A DNA stretch of 64,000 bases, taken from assembly GCF_000801105.2 (NCBI RefSeq), contig NC_079515.1, forward strand, positions 20,607,407-20,671,406, written 5' to 3'. The position numbers were made by a program, and so were the translations under genes. This document shows positions 37,720-48,139 of this stretch, piece by piece. The notes below the pieces were generated by a model. That model worked only from the letters and a program-made list of their open reading frames with translations, was not told where the DNA came from and did no database searches. The DNA is from Raphanus sativus. Lineage: Eukaryota; Streptophyta; Magnoliopsida; Brassicales; Brassicaceae. The stretch's first letter is position 1; every line of letters starts with the position of its first letter.

Positions 37720-39824
37720 ATGGAAGAATCGCACATCGAAGAAGGAGAAAGACAGAACAAACTACTCGATGTTGCTCCTGCATTGATATCCGTTCATCCA
37801 TCTCAGAAATCTGTCGCTGTCACTGTCGGGTCGGATCTTCGTGTATTCAATCTCATGTAAGCTCTCATTGCTTCATGTTTCTCTTCTTCGTTTCACAGCT
37901 TGCAGAGATTGAATTTGAATATCACTGATATAAAAATCTACAGACGTTGAATTTGAATCACTGATAATTGTTAATTGATCGAATGTTTTATCCACAGAGA
38001 CAATTCTCCAGTTACATTGGTGGATGAAGCTAACGAATCTTTCCACAAAGATTCCATCAGAGCTATTCGCTATAGTGAAAGCGGAAAGCTTTTTGTGTCT
38101 ACAGGAGATGACAAGCTCGTTAAGATCTGGTCCGCTGAGTCTTGGCGCTGTCTCAACACCATGTAAGTTAGTAAAACTATCTTTTTTTTCAGTACTGATT
38201 CCATGAATGTTGCTTAATCTTTGTGTAAATAACAATGTCAGATGCTCTGAGAAAAGAGTTACCGCGGTTGCTGTAAGCCACGATGATTCGTATGTATGCT
38301 ATGCGGACAAGTTTGGTGTTGTTTGGGTGGTCGAGCTTGATGGGATCAATGAGGGTCAAATTTTGCCTAGTAAGAAGGGTGTGCCGCTGTTTTCGCATTA
38401 TTGTAGTATTATTACTAGTTTGGTAAGGAAGATCAAGTTTCCTTCTCTTTACTTTATTTGTGTATCTTAGTCTGATCTGTTATTGTTCTTAGGAGTTTTC
38501 CCCTGATGGTCGATATATTCTAAGTGCTGATCGAGACTTTAAGATAAGGGTAAGCTAGTCTAATCCACTAAATGTACAATCTCATGCCTTTTTTGTTTGG
38601 ATTGATCTGATGTCGTCTACGTTTGCCATCACCAGGTCACTGTTTTTCCTGAGGAGCCTCTACAAGGGGCTCATGAAATACAGAGCTTTTGTCTTGGACA
38701 TACAGAGTAAGTTCGAGTTTAAGGCAACATAATCATCTCATCCATAAGAATGATCACTTAACAGCTGATTTAACGTTTTTGTTTTAAAACCCTGGTTAGG
38801 TTCGTCACCTGCATTGCTTTTGTCTCCAATCCAGAGCTTGCTCAAAGCTACCTAATGTCTGGAAGTGGAGATTCAACTGTAACTGATCTTAAATCTCTAT
38901 TCTTGTATTTTTAGACCAGTGACTGATGCTTTACATTCCTTGCTACTGATGCTGAATGTTGTTTAGGTTCGACTGTGGGATATAACATCTGGGTCTCTTC
39001 TCGACACATGTGAAGTTAGTACAGTGGTAAATGTTTCAGTCCTTACATTCTTCTGTCAATTTGTCACATGGAACTTTTGGTTATGTCATTTCAGTTGGAC
39101 ACTCGTTATAGAAGTAATTTATTTGTTGTTCTTTTATTGCCGTTTGCTTATTGAAGGCTGGACATTTAGAGACTAATGAAAGTGAACCGACGCAAGTCAC
39201 AGTTACCGATATATGCGCTATCCCAGATTCTTCTCTTGCAGCAGTTGCTATTCAAAGGCAAGTCTAATTTCTTTTGCCGGCATATGTTTCTTTGAGATAT
39301 CAAATGTTTGATTATTTTTTACTAATGCTAAATGCAGTTTCCAAGGAATATTATTGCTAAGCTGTGATTTGTCAGCCCATACTCTCTCCATCACAAAGGT
39401 ATGATACTCATTATCAAATCAAATCAGCATAACTATAATTTAACCGGCCGGGTAATTTATCAATTAGGTGATTAAAATCCCTGGAGAAAGTTTCATCCCC
39501 ACAAGTATCTCTTTAAGCACATCTACACTATGGATGGTATCTGGAGCCTCAAACGGTTCGAGCCAGCCTGGTTACTCAAGGGTTCGTGTCATCTCGTGCA
39601 TTGAGTCTGAAAAATCTTCAATCCTTGAAGATGAGCAGATACCTGGAGGGACAAAACTGTTGGAGAAATTGCAAGGCAAAGTTTCAGTAGAAGAGAGTGT
39701 GATGATTGCTGCAGCAGAAGCTGTGAGAGCAGCAATGTCCAGCCTTTTGATGAAGAAGCAGTACTCTGAAGAGAAGAGAGAATTCAGGAAAAGAAGCAGA
39801 AATGACAAGAAAACCACCAACTGA
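37720..39824 (+). CDS. TRM82: tRNA (guanine-N7) methyltransferase non-catalytic WD40 subunit
   Basis: WD-repeat partner (yeast Trm82, human WDR4) that stabilises the catalytic Trm8/METTL1 subunit for m7G46 formation in tRNA. Ten exons: 37720-37856, 37998-38162, 38242-38422, 38493-38549, 38636-38706, 38800-38878, 38967-39026, 39157-39257, 39338-39398, 39468-39824. Total 1,269 nt, 422 residues. WD-like blades are visible: SIRAIRYSESGKLFVSTGDD followed by KLVKIW; VTAVAVSHDDSYVCYAD; SPDGRYILSADRD; SGSGDSTVRLWD. The C-terminus is a basic KRSRNDKKTTN tail. Intron 8 uses a GC donor (AG/GCAAGT at 39258); the others are GT-AG. Start ATG at 37720 is the first in the exon and fits the family (MEE...). 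Intact. It converges with the PRP18-like gene 225 bp downstream. Confidence 0.92.
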
Positions 39825-40049
39825 TTTCAATTTGCTGAACTTGTTTTAGGATTATCATTGTGTTTCCGTGACTTTCATCAGTGTACTGTTACAATATGAT
39901 AACGTTGTAGTTTGCAGCAGTGGCAATTCAGAGGCTAATGTGAACCCTTTGTTTGTTTTCAATACTATATGATTACAACAATAGTCGAGCTTTCATAATA
40001 ATCTTAGAAAAGGCTCAAGACATTACAAACACTGCAAAGATGCAAAACA
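39825..40049. other. convergent 3' intergenic gap
   Basis: Short region between the stop codons of the plus-strand TRM82 gene and the minus-strand PRP18-like gene, shared by both 3' UTRs. No other feature seen. Confidence 0.6.
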
Positions 40050-41415
40050 TTAGTTGTCCTTCTGAGAAGGCATAAGGCATAGTCTCTCTTCCGAGACTTG
40101 TCCACGATCACCACCAAAGTACCTCTCTTCAGCGAGCAACGACTGTAAATCACTTCCGTTGGCTAAGCTATTGAACTCAACAGCTTTAGAAGGCATAGTT
40201 GGATAACGTCTCTGGCAGAACGTCATCAATCTTTTAACCGACTGAAGATACTTGCGAGTGGTCTCGTCGTTCATGATGTGAGCAACACTGTTGGTGTGAA
40301 TCTTCTCTCGCGCAGAACGCTCGTGGATACCAACCATAGTCACACCGATGGGCCATGGTGCGTTTCCTATGGCTAGTTTGATGTAGTGATCCATCGCAGC
40401 GAGGTAATCTCGCTTTATGCAGTGCTTAACCATCACCATTAAAGCTTGACGAATATCAGATGGCAAACCCTGCAATTTGCTAACATATAAGTCCAAGAGA
40501 GCTCATAAAACTTCAATGTAAAGAGTATATTAACGTTAATAAGACAGAAAGGGAGAAACTTGCTTTGCACCAAAAGTAAGTTACTAAATGGGAGATAACA
40601 CAGACCCCAGTACCAAGCTCAAGGTGAATATAAAACTACTAAAGAAACGGAATGCTACTTGCTATTCTACGTCTTAAGTGTTTATGTAGAGCAACATAAC
40701 TACTGTTCTTGTCACCATATCTGAAACCAAAAGTAGTCAAGCTAATGAAACCTAGTCGCTGTGCATCTGTGTTCATACCCAAACTAAGTTTAACCAACAT
40801 AGTTGTGTAGCCAATTAGATTAAAACATAGATAAGCTACATAACAAGTTGCTACATTATATAAGTTGACACAACAAGTCTACGAGTTATCTTATCAGCAA
40901 GCAAAAGGATTGTGATTTATACCTTCTTCCTGCATAAGTTGAAGAGAGGAGTAAGATACCTAGCACACTGCTTAAAAGTGGCAACATTCTTCTTCCCTTT
41001 AGCAGTTCTCCTCTCAGTGTTCTCCACAGCATCAAGCTCCTGTTTCCACTCAATCAACAGCTTCTTGTAAAACACAAGAATCTTATCCTCATCACAAAGA
41101 ACCTCGAAATTAGATTTCAAACGCTTCAAATCCTTATCAGCATCATCAACATCACTAGACTCACCACCACCACCACTAAGCTCATCATCATCATCATCAT
41201 CATCCCTCCTCTCACCTTCCTCTCTCCCTCTCTCATCTCTACTCTTCTTCCTCTTCCTATCTCCCATGATCCCACTCTTCTGCCTCTTCTTCATCTCAGA
41301 GATGTCACGCAAATCGACCTCGAACAGTCCTTCCTTCAACACGTACTTGAGCCGATCGAGACGAGCCTGATCGTCTTCCCCGAAGAGAGTCGTCGGCTGC
41401 TTGAGGACGTCTGGT
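40050..41415 (-). pseudogene. PRP18 pre-mRNA splicing factor, 5'-truncated
   Basis: Homologous to Prp18 (Arabidopsis At1g03140), a U5 snRNP-associated factor needed for the second splicing step. Two exons: 41415-40923 (phase 2 entry after an AG at 41416-41417) and 40469-40050. The first holds LFGEDDQARLDRLKYVLKEG, an Asp/Arg-rich low-complexity stretch and the first Prp18-domain helices (VATFKQCARYLTPLFNLCRKK). The second holds the conserved core (APWPIGVTMVGIHERSAREK, HIMNDETTRKYLQSVKRL) and an intact stop. About 300 residues remain of a family length near 420. The N-terminal exon with the start Met and PRP4-like motif is absent from the following 2 kb; a stop (TAA near 41450) precedes with no in-frame ATG. 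Relative to my memory of the Arabidopsis protein, a short piece after FEVD is also missing. It could be translated from an internal or fused start, so pseudogene status is inferred. Confidence 0.75.
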
Positions 41416-44400
41416 CTAAGACCAATTGGACATTGGGCAAACCGAAACTCTTAAAATTCTAGTTTTCTAATTTGGGGGAAATTGAAAAATCAGAGATCAT
41501 CGACTCGGAGTCTCCGATTCTCTCCTCTTTTCGTCTCTGAGATCGTATTCTTCTTCCTTCTCCTCCGTAGGGTCATGGGTTGATCTCTGCCTCTATTCCT
41601 ATAGGTAAGGTCTGATAACTCTCAGTTCATAAACGACATGACCCATTGATTCATTGATAACGATTCATCTCTAATCCTGGATTTCTCTTAGTTACGAAAG
41701 TAGAAAGGTGAAGCTCTCTTACGCTCTGTCTCTCTCTCCCTCCCGGCGATCTCCCTCTCTCTCAATTAAAAATCAACCGGCTTAGTGTATTAGTTTTGGG
41801 TATTTCAATTTGGCAACAAAAATGATTATTACAGATTTTATAAAATGTAAATAAGTACAAATGAATAATTACAGATTTTCTAAAAAATTTATATGTAAAA
41901 ATAAATAAATTACAGATTTTATAAAAATCATTGTGAATTGTATAAATATGAAACATTTAAATTAAATAAAATACAAACAAAATCTATTGGTTGCCCATGG
42001 ACTTCACCATTTGGCCATGGTTCTTATTGGTCTTAGGTATTTTTTGGACCATTGTCCATATTGGACCATCTAATATGGCCCATATGTCAAATGGTCCATT
42101 TGGTCAGGCCCATTTGACAGTGTTACATGCATGATGCATCAATATATAAACAAAAGATTTAGTTCTGCTCTCAGTTTTTTCAATGAATTCACTAGGCCTA
42201 TGAGGTTTCTATCTGAACTATAAAATGGAAGCAAAAACATGTAAAAATATATGGAATGAGCCGTTATCTCTCGAATATTAACATTGGTGACTTCTCTTTA
42301 ACGATCCGTTGTCTCTCTAGTATCCACAATTAATGTGTTTGATGATACAAGACTTATACTATGGAGGTAAAGATGTTATATGAAGGTTGTTCTATTTGAT
42401 CAAAAAAAAAAAGGTTGTTCTATGTATGAGACATTTTTTGAAGACTACAATTCTTTTTTTTGTTTGTTGTCCATTTAAACTATATCAAGTGTTGATCAGA
42501 CGAAACGATTCGAAAACTACAATTCAAAATGTTTATGGTTCTTCAGTAAAGATGCAAATTCTTTGTTATATGGCGAAGTTATAGAATTTTGAAAATTGAC
42601 AATTCCATATACAATTTCTTTTGGAAGAATCATTGAATTCTTCTTATTGAAGACTATTTATAGATCTTAATTAGAATATGACCAGTTTCATACATTAAAG
42701 ATAACTGAAAAAAAGTTTTGAGTTTCATCAAAAAGATGATGACCAAATGTATATGTAGCATTATGAGAAACATAACTTTTTTTTAATCTTGTATCAAGAT
42801 AGATGGTTCAAACAAGAGTATTTTCAACTTTTAATCTTCGTGTTGTAGTGTTTATATTATTTACCATTTTGAATAATAAAGAAGTGTGTTAGATAAAACA
42901 TAAATCAGAAATAATTTTCTCGATTCAATAAAAATGTGTGTACTGAAAATGCTCTTGGCATGAACCACCATGACATACAAATAAGAATTTGGCTTTTTTC
43001 ATAAAATGATAAGAATTTGGCTTTCTTTCCTTTTCTTCTCAATAGTAAATGAAAGAATATACGCAGTATTCTTATTATATTCTTTAGTTGTAACTACTCT
43101 AAGAATTTGGCTTTTTCATCAATGATGTAGTTATTTACTAGTTTCATTGTTATTTGTTAATATTTGCTTTGAGTATACTAGTTTCATTGTTATTTCTATG
43201 CTAGACAGTTAATGGTGATAGATTGATGGACAAGAAGGAATATCTCACCTCAGCATCAAGTCAATATCGTAAATTGCTTTATTTTACGGTTATTAGGTGT
43301 CTAAGCTGTGAATAGAGAAGTCCATATCCATGTGCCCAAAAAGTTGGGAAACTGAAAAAAAGAAAATCAAACAGATAACAAAAATATGTTTATAAATGTC
43401 GGATAAGTTTGTTATAATTAAAATATATTTTTTCACTAGCTTTTTATTTTCAGACATGGATCATGTCTATAAATTAAATCATATTTTATGATAATAGGGT
43501 TAGACCGATAATATTTATCGATTTGAAAGTGATAAAAAGACCCAACTTAAAGAGTTATTCACAACTTGTCGCTTTATCCAGAAGTTTTAAATCCACTACT
43601 ATTAGGTTTTTGACGTCAATTCCTCATGCCAACTGCATGTATCTGACTCGTTATTTTCTGTGACCCGCTTCTATATAAACTAGTAGTAGGTAATCTTCGT
43701 TGTGATATCAGACTAGACTCTAGGGTTTTTTGATCCAATTGTTTCATCTTTATTCCTAACGATCCAGGAACCCACCAGTTACAGATCCATCCTATTAAAG
43801 TCGTTTGTGAATCCATCATCCACGACTTACCTTAAATGCAGCGTTTGCTCTTGGAAGGCGGTGGAACTTCGAGTATAAAAAGGTTAGGATCCATACTCTC
43901 TAAATCATCCTATCAATCTATTGAAACAACGAAATTCACTTAAGAAATAGCTACCTCTCTGATGAGGTCTCCAGAACCGTAGCTAGACAAGACCTTCAAC
44001 AAGTTGCACAAAACGTTCACAAAGGAGCCAGCAGAGACATAGGTTCAGTCAAAAGGGAATATCTCAACAACCATGATGATTTAAACCGTGAAACCAATTG
44101 CTATAGATTCTCAACTCAACCCAAAAAAGCGGAGAATTGTTTTCACACCAAAAGGATTGATGTTTTAGAAGATATGCAATTTCCAAGTCAGGCAACCTCC
44201 ACTGCATCCGAATTGGCATTTCTTGAGGAACAAGGTATCTATCAGCCCAACAGGAGGAATATTTGTGTAAACCAAGCTGGGCCTTAAAGGAGTACCTCTT
44301 AGAAGTCCAGAACAAGAAGATTCAAGGCCAGAGTCCAACACAAGTTGAAGATGCATCTTATTAACTGAGATATGCCAAATTGGTTCTATATAAGGAAAGT

Positions 44401-44693
44401 TGGAGCTCTAATTGGTTTGCACATTACCAAACCAAGATTTGGCGACCAGATCTGATTTATTACAAGCCAATACAGCCAAGAGACATTAGAAGGCCAATAG
44501 ATATTCACGTTATCACTTGGAGATCAATATGGACTGAGAGCATCATTATCCTAGAGACTGATTAAGTGTCTCTTAAATTTTTTTAATAGTATTTAAGGAG
44601 TAAAGTTGGATAAGAGACTTAATTAAGAACCTTGACACTTTTTTTGTCTCCATTGCAAGTTTCTTATTTATAGTAAATACATGAAACAGAAGA
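41416..44693. other. rearranged intergenic DNA without a supported gene
   Basis: 41460-41760 has CT-rich, plus-strand leader-like sequence (an AG/GTAAGG junction near 41604) that may be an orphaned 5' UTR. 42000-42120 is rich in GGTCCAT/ATGGACC half-sites. 42.38-43.12 kb contains several short duplicated inserts. 43.6-44.57 kb has less AT-rich DNA with short ORFs on both strands (43616-43819 minus, 44064-44315 minus, 44380-44565 plus) that I do not recognise; it may be a decayed retroelement. Confidence 0.4.
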
Positions 44694-44941
44694 TCATTCA
44701 TCAAAGGTATGTAATATGTATGTATCAAGCGTCTGTAATGTAACGCCACCACAACTGAGACTAATTCCCACCGTAAGAATGAGAGACTTGTGGATGTGTG
44801 GGATCACACCACCTCCGGCAATGGTTCCTTTGATGAGCGTGTGAAGCTCCTCATCTCCTCTGATCGCCAACTGTAAATTTTTTGGAGTTATCCTCTTCAC
44901 TTTCAGGTGCTTACTTGCATTTCCAGCTAACTCAAGAACTT
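44694..44941 (-). pseudogene. H2A.Z-like histone exon fragment
   Basis: The exon opens after TTGTTTCAG and encodes [20 protein letters not shown] then [12 protein letters not shown] and [20 protein letters not shown], nearly identical to the C-terminal half of H2A.Z (helix alpha-2 end, alpha-3 and docking domain, including the acidic-patch DEEL). The usual NK-type tail is replaced by about 25 unrelated residues ending at the stop. The upstream H2A.Z exons (N-tail, first helices) are not in the neighbouring DNA. Because the 5' splice acceptor is kept, it arose from genomic DNA rather than a spliced retrocopy. No nucleosome function is expected from this piece alone. Confidence 0.75.
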
Positions 44942-45483
44942 CTGAAACAAGAAAAGAAACAGCATCTAAGTGAGACATTAAACCAATTAAATACAGAGAG
45001 CCTTCAACATTATAAGACCAGGGCACTTCCATGAATTCAACAATATTAAGCAACATCCGTTTCCAGGAAAAATATCAAATGAAAAGCTTTAGAGTTTAGA
45101 AATAGTGTTCTTTGACAGCACACACCAAGCGGTTTCATTATAATTGTATAACCTTCAGATCTAATCACAAACGAAACTTACAGAAAGTAAACTTGAAAGC
45201 ATACTGCAATATATATACACACAACCAGCAACCACAAAAGCCACAACATGAAACTATCAATAAGATTTGCAGAAGATCTCTTTACTAACTAAGTTAAAGC
45301 ATCAGAAACACATCTAATGTTTTCCATCTCCTTCTGATTGCTGCAAGGTCTCTTCTTTCTTTATCACCACCACCATAATAACATCCCGAGAAGGCAAGCA
45401 TATAGGATCAGTGAACTTGAGAGCATGGTAATTTACTCTACATCTTAGCTAAAGAAGAGATTTGAGATTGAAAAAGGAGGAAC

Positions 45484-45703
45484 CTTTGAAGATGAGTTTC
45501 TGACCACGAGGAAGAACGTTGGTGATTGGTTGAAGAAGAGATTTGAGGTCTTTGGTTGTATCGTCAGGTGATACCGAAAGTGATATTAATCTTCCTCCCA
45601 ATTTGATTGTGAGCTTAACGGTGGCTTCCGTCATTGTTGGAACTTCGACCTCTATTGCAATTTTACTTCCTCTTGTTCTTTGCTTCAGATTCAATTGCTG
45701 CAT
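45484..45703 (-). pseudogene. ubiquitin-like domain exon fragment
   Basis: Encodes MTEATVKLTIKLGGRLISLS then SPDDTTKDLKSLLQPITNVL and PRGQKLIFK, the first two thirds of a ubiquitin-like fold. It closely resembles the N-terminus of the plant LRR and ubiquitin-like protein At2g30105 (recalled, not searched). The family start is probably the Met at 45634; an in-frame Met exists at 45703. The exon stops at AAAG/GTTCCT (45484/45483), a weak GT donor at the position where I expect the parent intron. The remaining UBL strands and the LRR region are absent. The next recognisable exon on the same strand is the H2A.Z-like piece. Confidence 0.7.
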
Positions 45704-45940
45704 CCGTAAAAGAACTCAGCCTTTCGTGAACGCCAAACATCACGATCTGATCTCTCTGCAAAAAACACACAGACATCCATTGATGGAGAGATCCACAAAG
45801 TAGAAAGCTTTGAACTTTTGATGATGAAGAGCATTCCGTTGAGAGAGAGAAAGAGATGATAGCCATTTGGTCAACACGTGTCTCAAAAGACCGTCTCTTC
45901 TAGGGCCGAATTAACAGACGTTCCTTCCCATTAATCATAA

Positions 45941-46020
45941 CTAGGGGCATAGCCCCCACGCAAGCGCGGGGCTAGATGCTTTGTTAATGCTTATGTAAAC
46001 CTGAACCAAAAAGAACAATC
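45941..46020 (-). mobile_element. Helitron 3' end, minus orientation (GC-rich hairpin)
   Basis: A/CTAG at 45940-45944, GGGCAT spacer, then the hairpin AGCCCCCACGC..GCGGGGCT (45951-45973). This GC-rich terminus is a different family from the CCCGCCCTT copies. The body should extend rightwards; no 5' end is identified, and the hAT element at 46163 may interrupt it. Confidence 0.6.
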
Positions 46021-46162
46021 CATAATTCAAAAAGTTGGGGCAAGCAAAATGTAGACGACATCATATTTTGAAGAACAATGATGATTGTTTCATGCGTTTA
46101 AATAAAAAATGTAAAGAATTTTATTTCCAACCATAAATCTAATGGCTTCCCATCTGATCAGG

Positions 46163-46358
46163 TAGGCCTGGGCATATTATCCATAATCCGGAACCGAACC
46201 CGAACCCGATCCGAAAAACCCGAACCTCACCGGTTATGGATCCATCAAAATACCCGATCGGTTTAGATATGCTGATACTTTGGTTATCGGGTACGGTTCG
46301 GTTTAATCCGAAATCCGAATTAAAATCCGAAATAACTGAAATATATGTATTATGTAGA

Positions 46359-46398
<40 letters not shown>

Positions 46399-47120
46399 AT
46401 AATGTAAAGACAATTTCCAAGACAGAAAGTTAAACCACGCTTTGTTATTATTATGAAGGCAATCTCCAAGACACAAAGTGAAACCACGCTTTGTTATTTC
46501 CCTGTGTGCTTTCACGAGACTCGTAGGGTCGATTCTTCTTCTTCCTATTTTCCAAAACCTAATCTCTATTACTATCTGTTATCTGTTTTTCTCTTTTTGA
46601 AAACATTGAAACTTTCATGTTTTTCAGTTTGTTTTTCATTTTAAAACTCTGTGTTGCTATTCGGCAGTATTGATTATCGATATTGGTGTGTTGTTCAAAC
46701 ATTTTTACTAAATTTGAGTGTGTGTGTAAGTTTTTAAGTTGATCAATTTACTTTGTATTGCTAATATTGTCTAGTAGGTATAATGTCCAAACGTAATCAG
46801 TTTACGGTAACATGTGAGTTTCATGTTTCACTTGTCAATTTAATATGTACTAACTACCAAGTTTAAGGTACAAGTGTTTTATGTTTATTTTTTTTAATTT
46901 ACTTCAGTTAAATCCGAAACCAATACAGAAAAACCCGAACCCAATTGATATATGGTTACTTCAGTATAAACCGAACCCAAACCGAAACCAATGTGTTATA
47001 TCCGATCCCGATCCGAATTTAAAAATTTCTTAAAATGGGACCTAGGAGGTATTACAAAAAAGAACCGATATCCGATATATCCGATCCGAATCCGAACGGG
47101 TACCCGAACACCCAAGCCTA
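46163..47120. mobile_element. non-autonomous hAT element with 8 bp target duplication
   Basis: A 958 bp element flanked by the perfect 8 bp duplication TGATCAGG (46155-46162, 47121-47128). Left end TAGGCCTGGGCATATTATCC; the inverted right end is TAGGCTTGGGTGTTCGGGTA. CCGAACCC-type repeats fill both arms. The interior holds a (TA)n tract (about 46362-46395) and a tandem 39 bp duplication (46411-46449 and 46460-46498). No transposase, so it must be mobilised in trans. The 8 bp duplication and end sequence fit hAT. Confidence 0.88.
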
Positions 47121-47128
47121 TGATCAGG

Positions 47129-47609
47129 GGTGGGTTTTTGTAAAAATAAATCGTACAGACAACAGAACAGAGGTGGTGGATGTATGTGTAACTGAGGCAT
47201 TTGGGGTTATTTGTTTTATCTTAATAGTCGGTCTCAATCACTCTAATATATGACGAAACCATCTTCTATGTATACGAAGTGCAATATTATTAAGTTTAAA
47301 ACGGGAATATCATGGTGTATCAGTCAATTCAATGTTTAGTGTACAATCATCTGTGTACGTATTATTTTAATGAGTATTGCATGCTCTGTTCTGTCTTATA
47401 TTAACAACAATCTTGGAATCGCAACAAAACAGAACAGGCATCCGCTCGGTAAAACATCTGCTCTGCAGAAAACCATTGATAAGTACACAGTCACATTCCC
47501 GTCGTGGAAACAATAAGCAGAGACTTTCAAATAACCATAGAAGCAAAACCCAACAATGAACAAATCTTATATGAAGCAGTAGAGTGGACTATTGCCTCAG
47601 GCAGCTAAT
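47129..47609. other. intergenic, nothing specific
   Basis: No supported gene or repeat terminus. It is the 3' flank of the minus-strand DUF223 gene. Confidence 0.5.
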
Positions 47610-48139
47610 CTAAACGATACAGTATAAAGATCTACCAAGAAGCTGCACAACATGAGACCCAAACGACAGATTGAATGGTTTAAAAGTTACGCACTGTTCA
47701 TTTAAGAGGCGGACCACAACTCTGGTGGTTGCTGCAGTGTTCTTCAGATCGGAACCCTGCATGGAGCGTATTTCACCAACAACATCTGCCAAACAGAAAC
47801 TACCTTAGCGACGTTGGTGTGAAAAGGTTTTAAATAAATTTGTGTTGATACGGAACACATACCTGGGAGCTCTAGGTTAGTGTTCGCAAGAACTTGAAGA
47901 TGATCATAACGTCGGACCATGAATCTGTCGAACTTGATCACAGGAGCGTCCGTCTGAGCCTCACCCATACGTGTTGAAGGGATGAAACGAAGCACGAACT
48001 GATGCTCAGTAACCTTGTACATGTGAGGCACACACGCAACTTCAAAGCGGTCCAATCTTACAATAGAACCGACTTTCAGATCGTTCCGGTAGTGGCTGGC
48101 CCGGTTAGCGGGAATGAACCCGTGAATCACAGAGTCCTG
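47610..48139 (-). pseudogene. DUF223 / replication protein A-like OB-fold protein, N-terminally truncated
   Basis: Two exons: 48139-47863 and 47787-47610 (intron GTATGT...GGCAG). Encodes VIHGFIPANRASHYRNDLKV, then KVTEHQFVLRFIPSTRMGEA, then VLANTNLELPD-VVGEIRSMQGS, the signature of the Brassicaceae DUF223 family (RPA1-type OB-folds, related to single-strand DNA binding and often associated with Helitrons). The match begins in the middle of the first OB-fold: the N-terminal strands are missing and the first exon opens at a good acceptor (TTTTATGCAG) whose ATG overlaps the splice signal. The protein ends soon after FKPFNLSFGSHVVQ. Probably a gene fragment; a short protein from the overlapping ATG at 48142 is possible. 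Confidence 0.65.

Noticed and set aside
42000..42125. Repeated GGTCCAT/ATGGACC half-sites as a possible operator array
   Set aside because: Spacing is irregular and the sequence resembles a decayed repeat end; no support for a regulatory role.
46139..46515. ORFs rich in YIYIYIY
   Set aside because: They translate the (TA)n microsatellite inside the hAT element.
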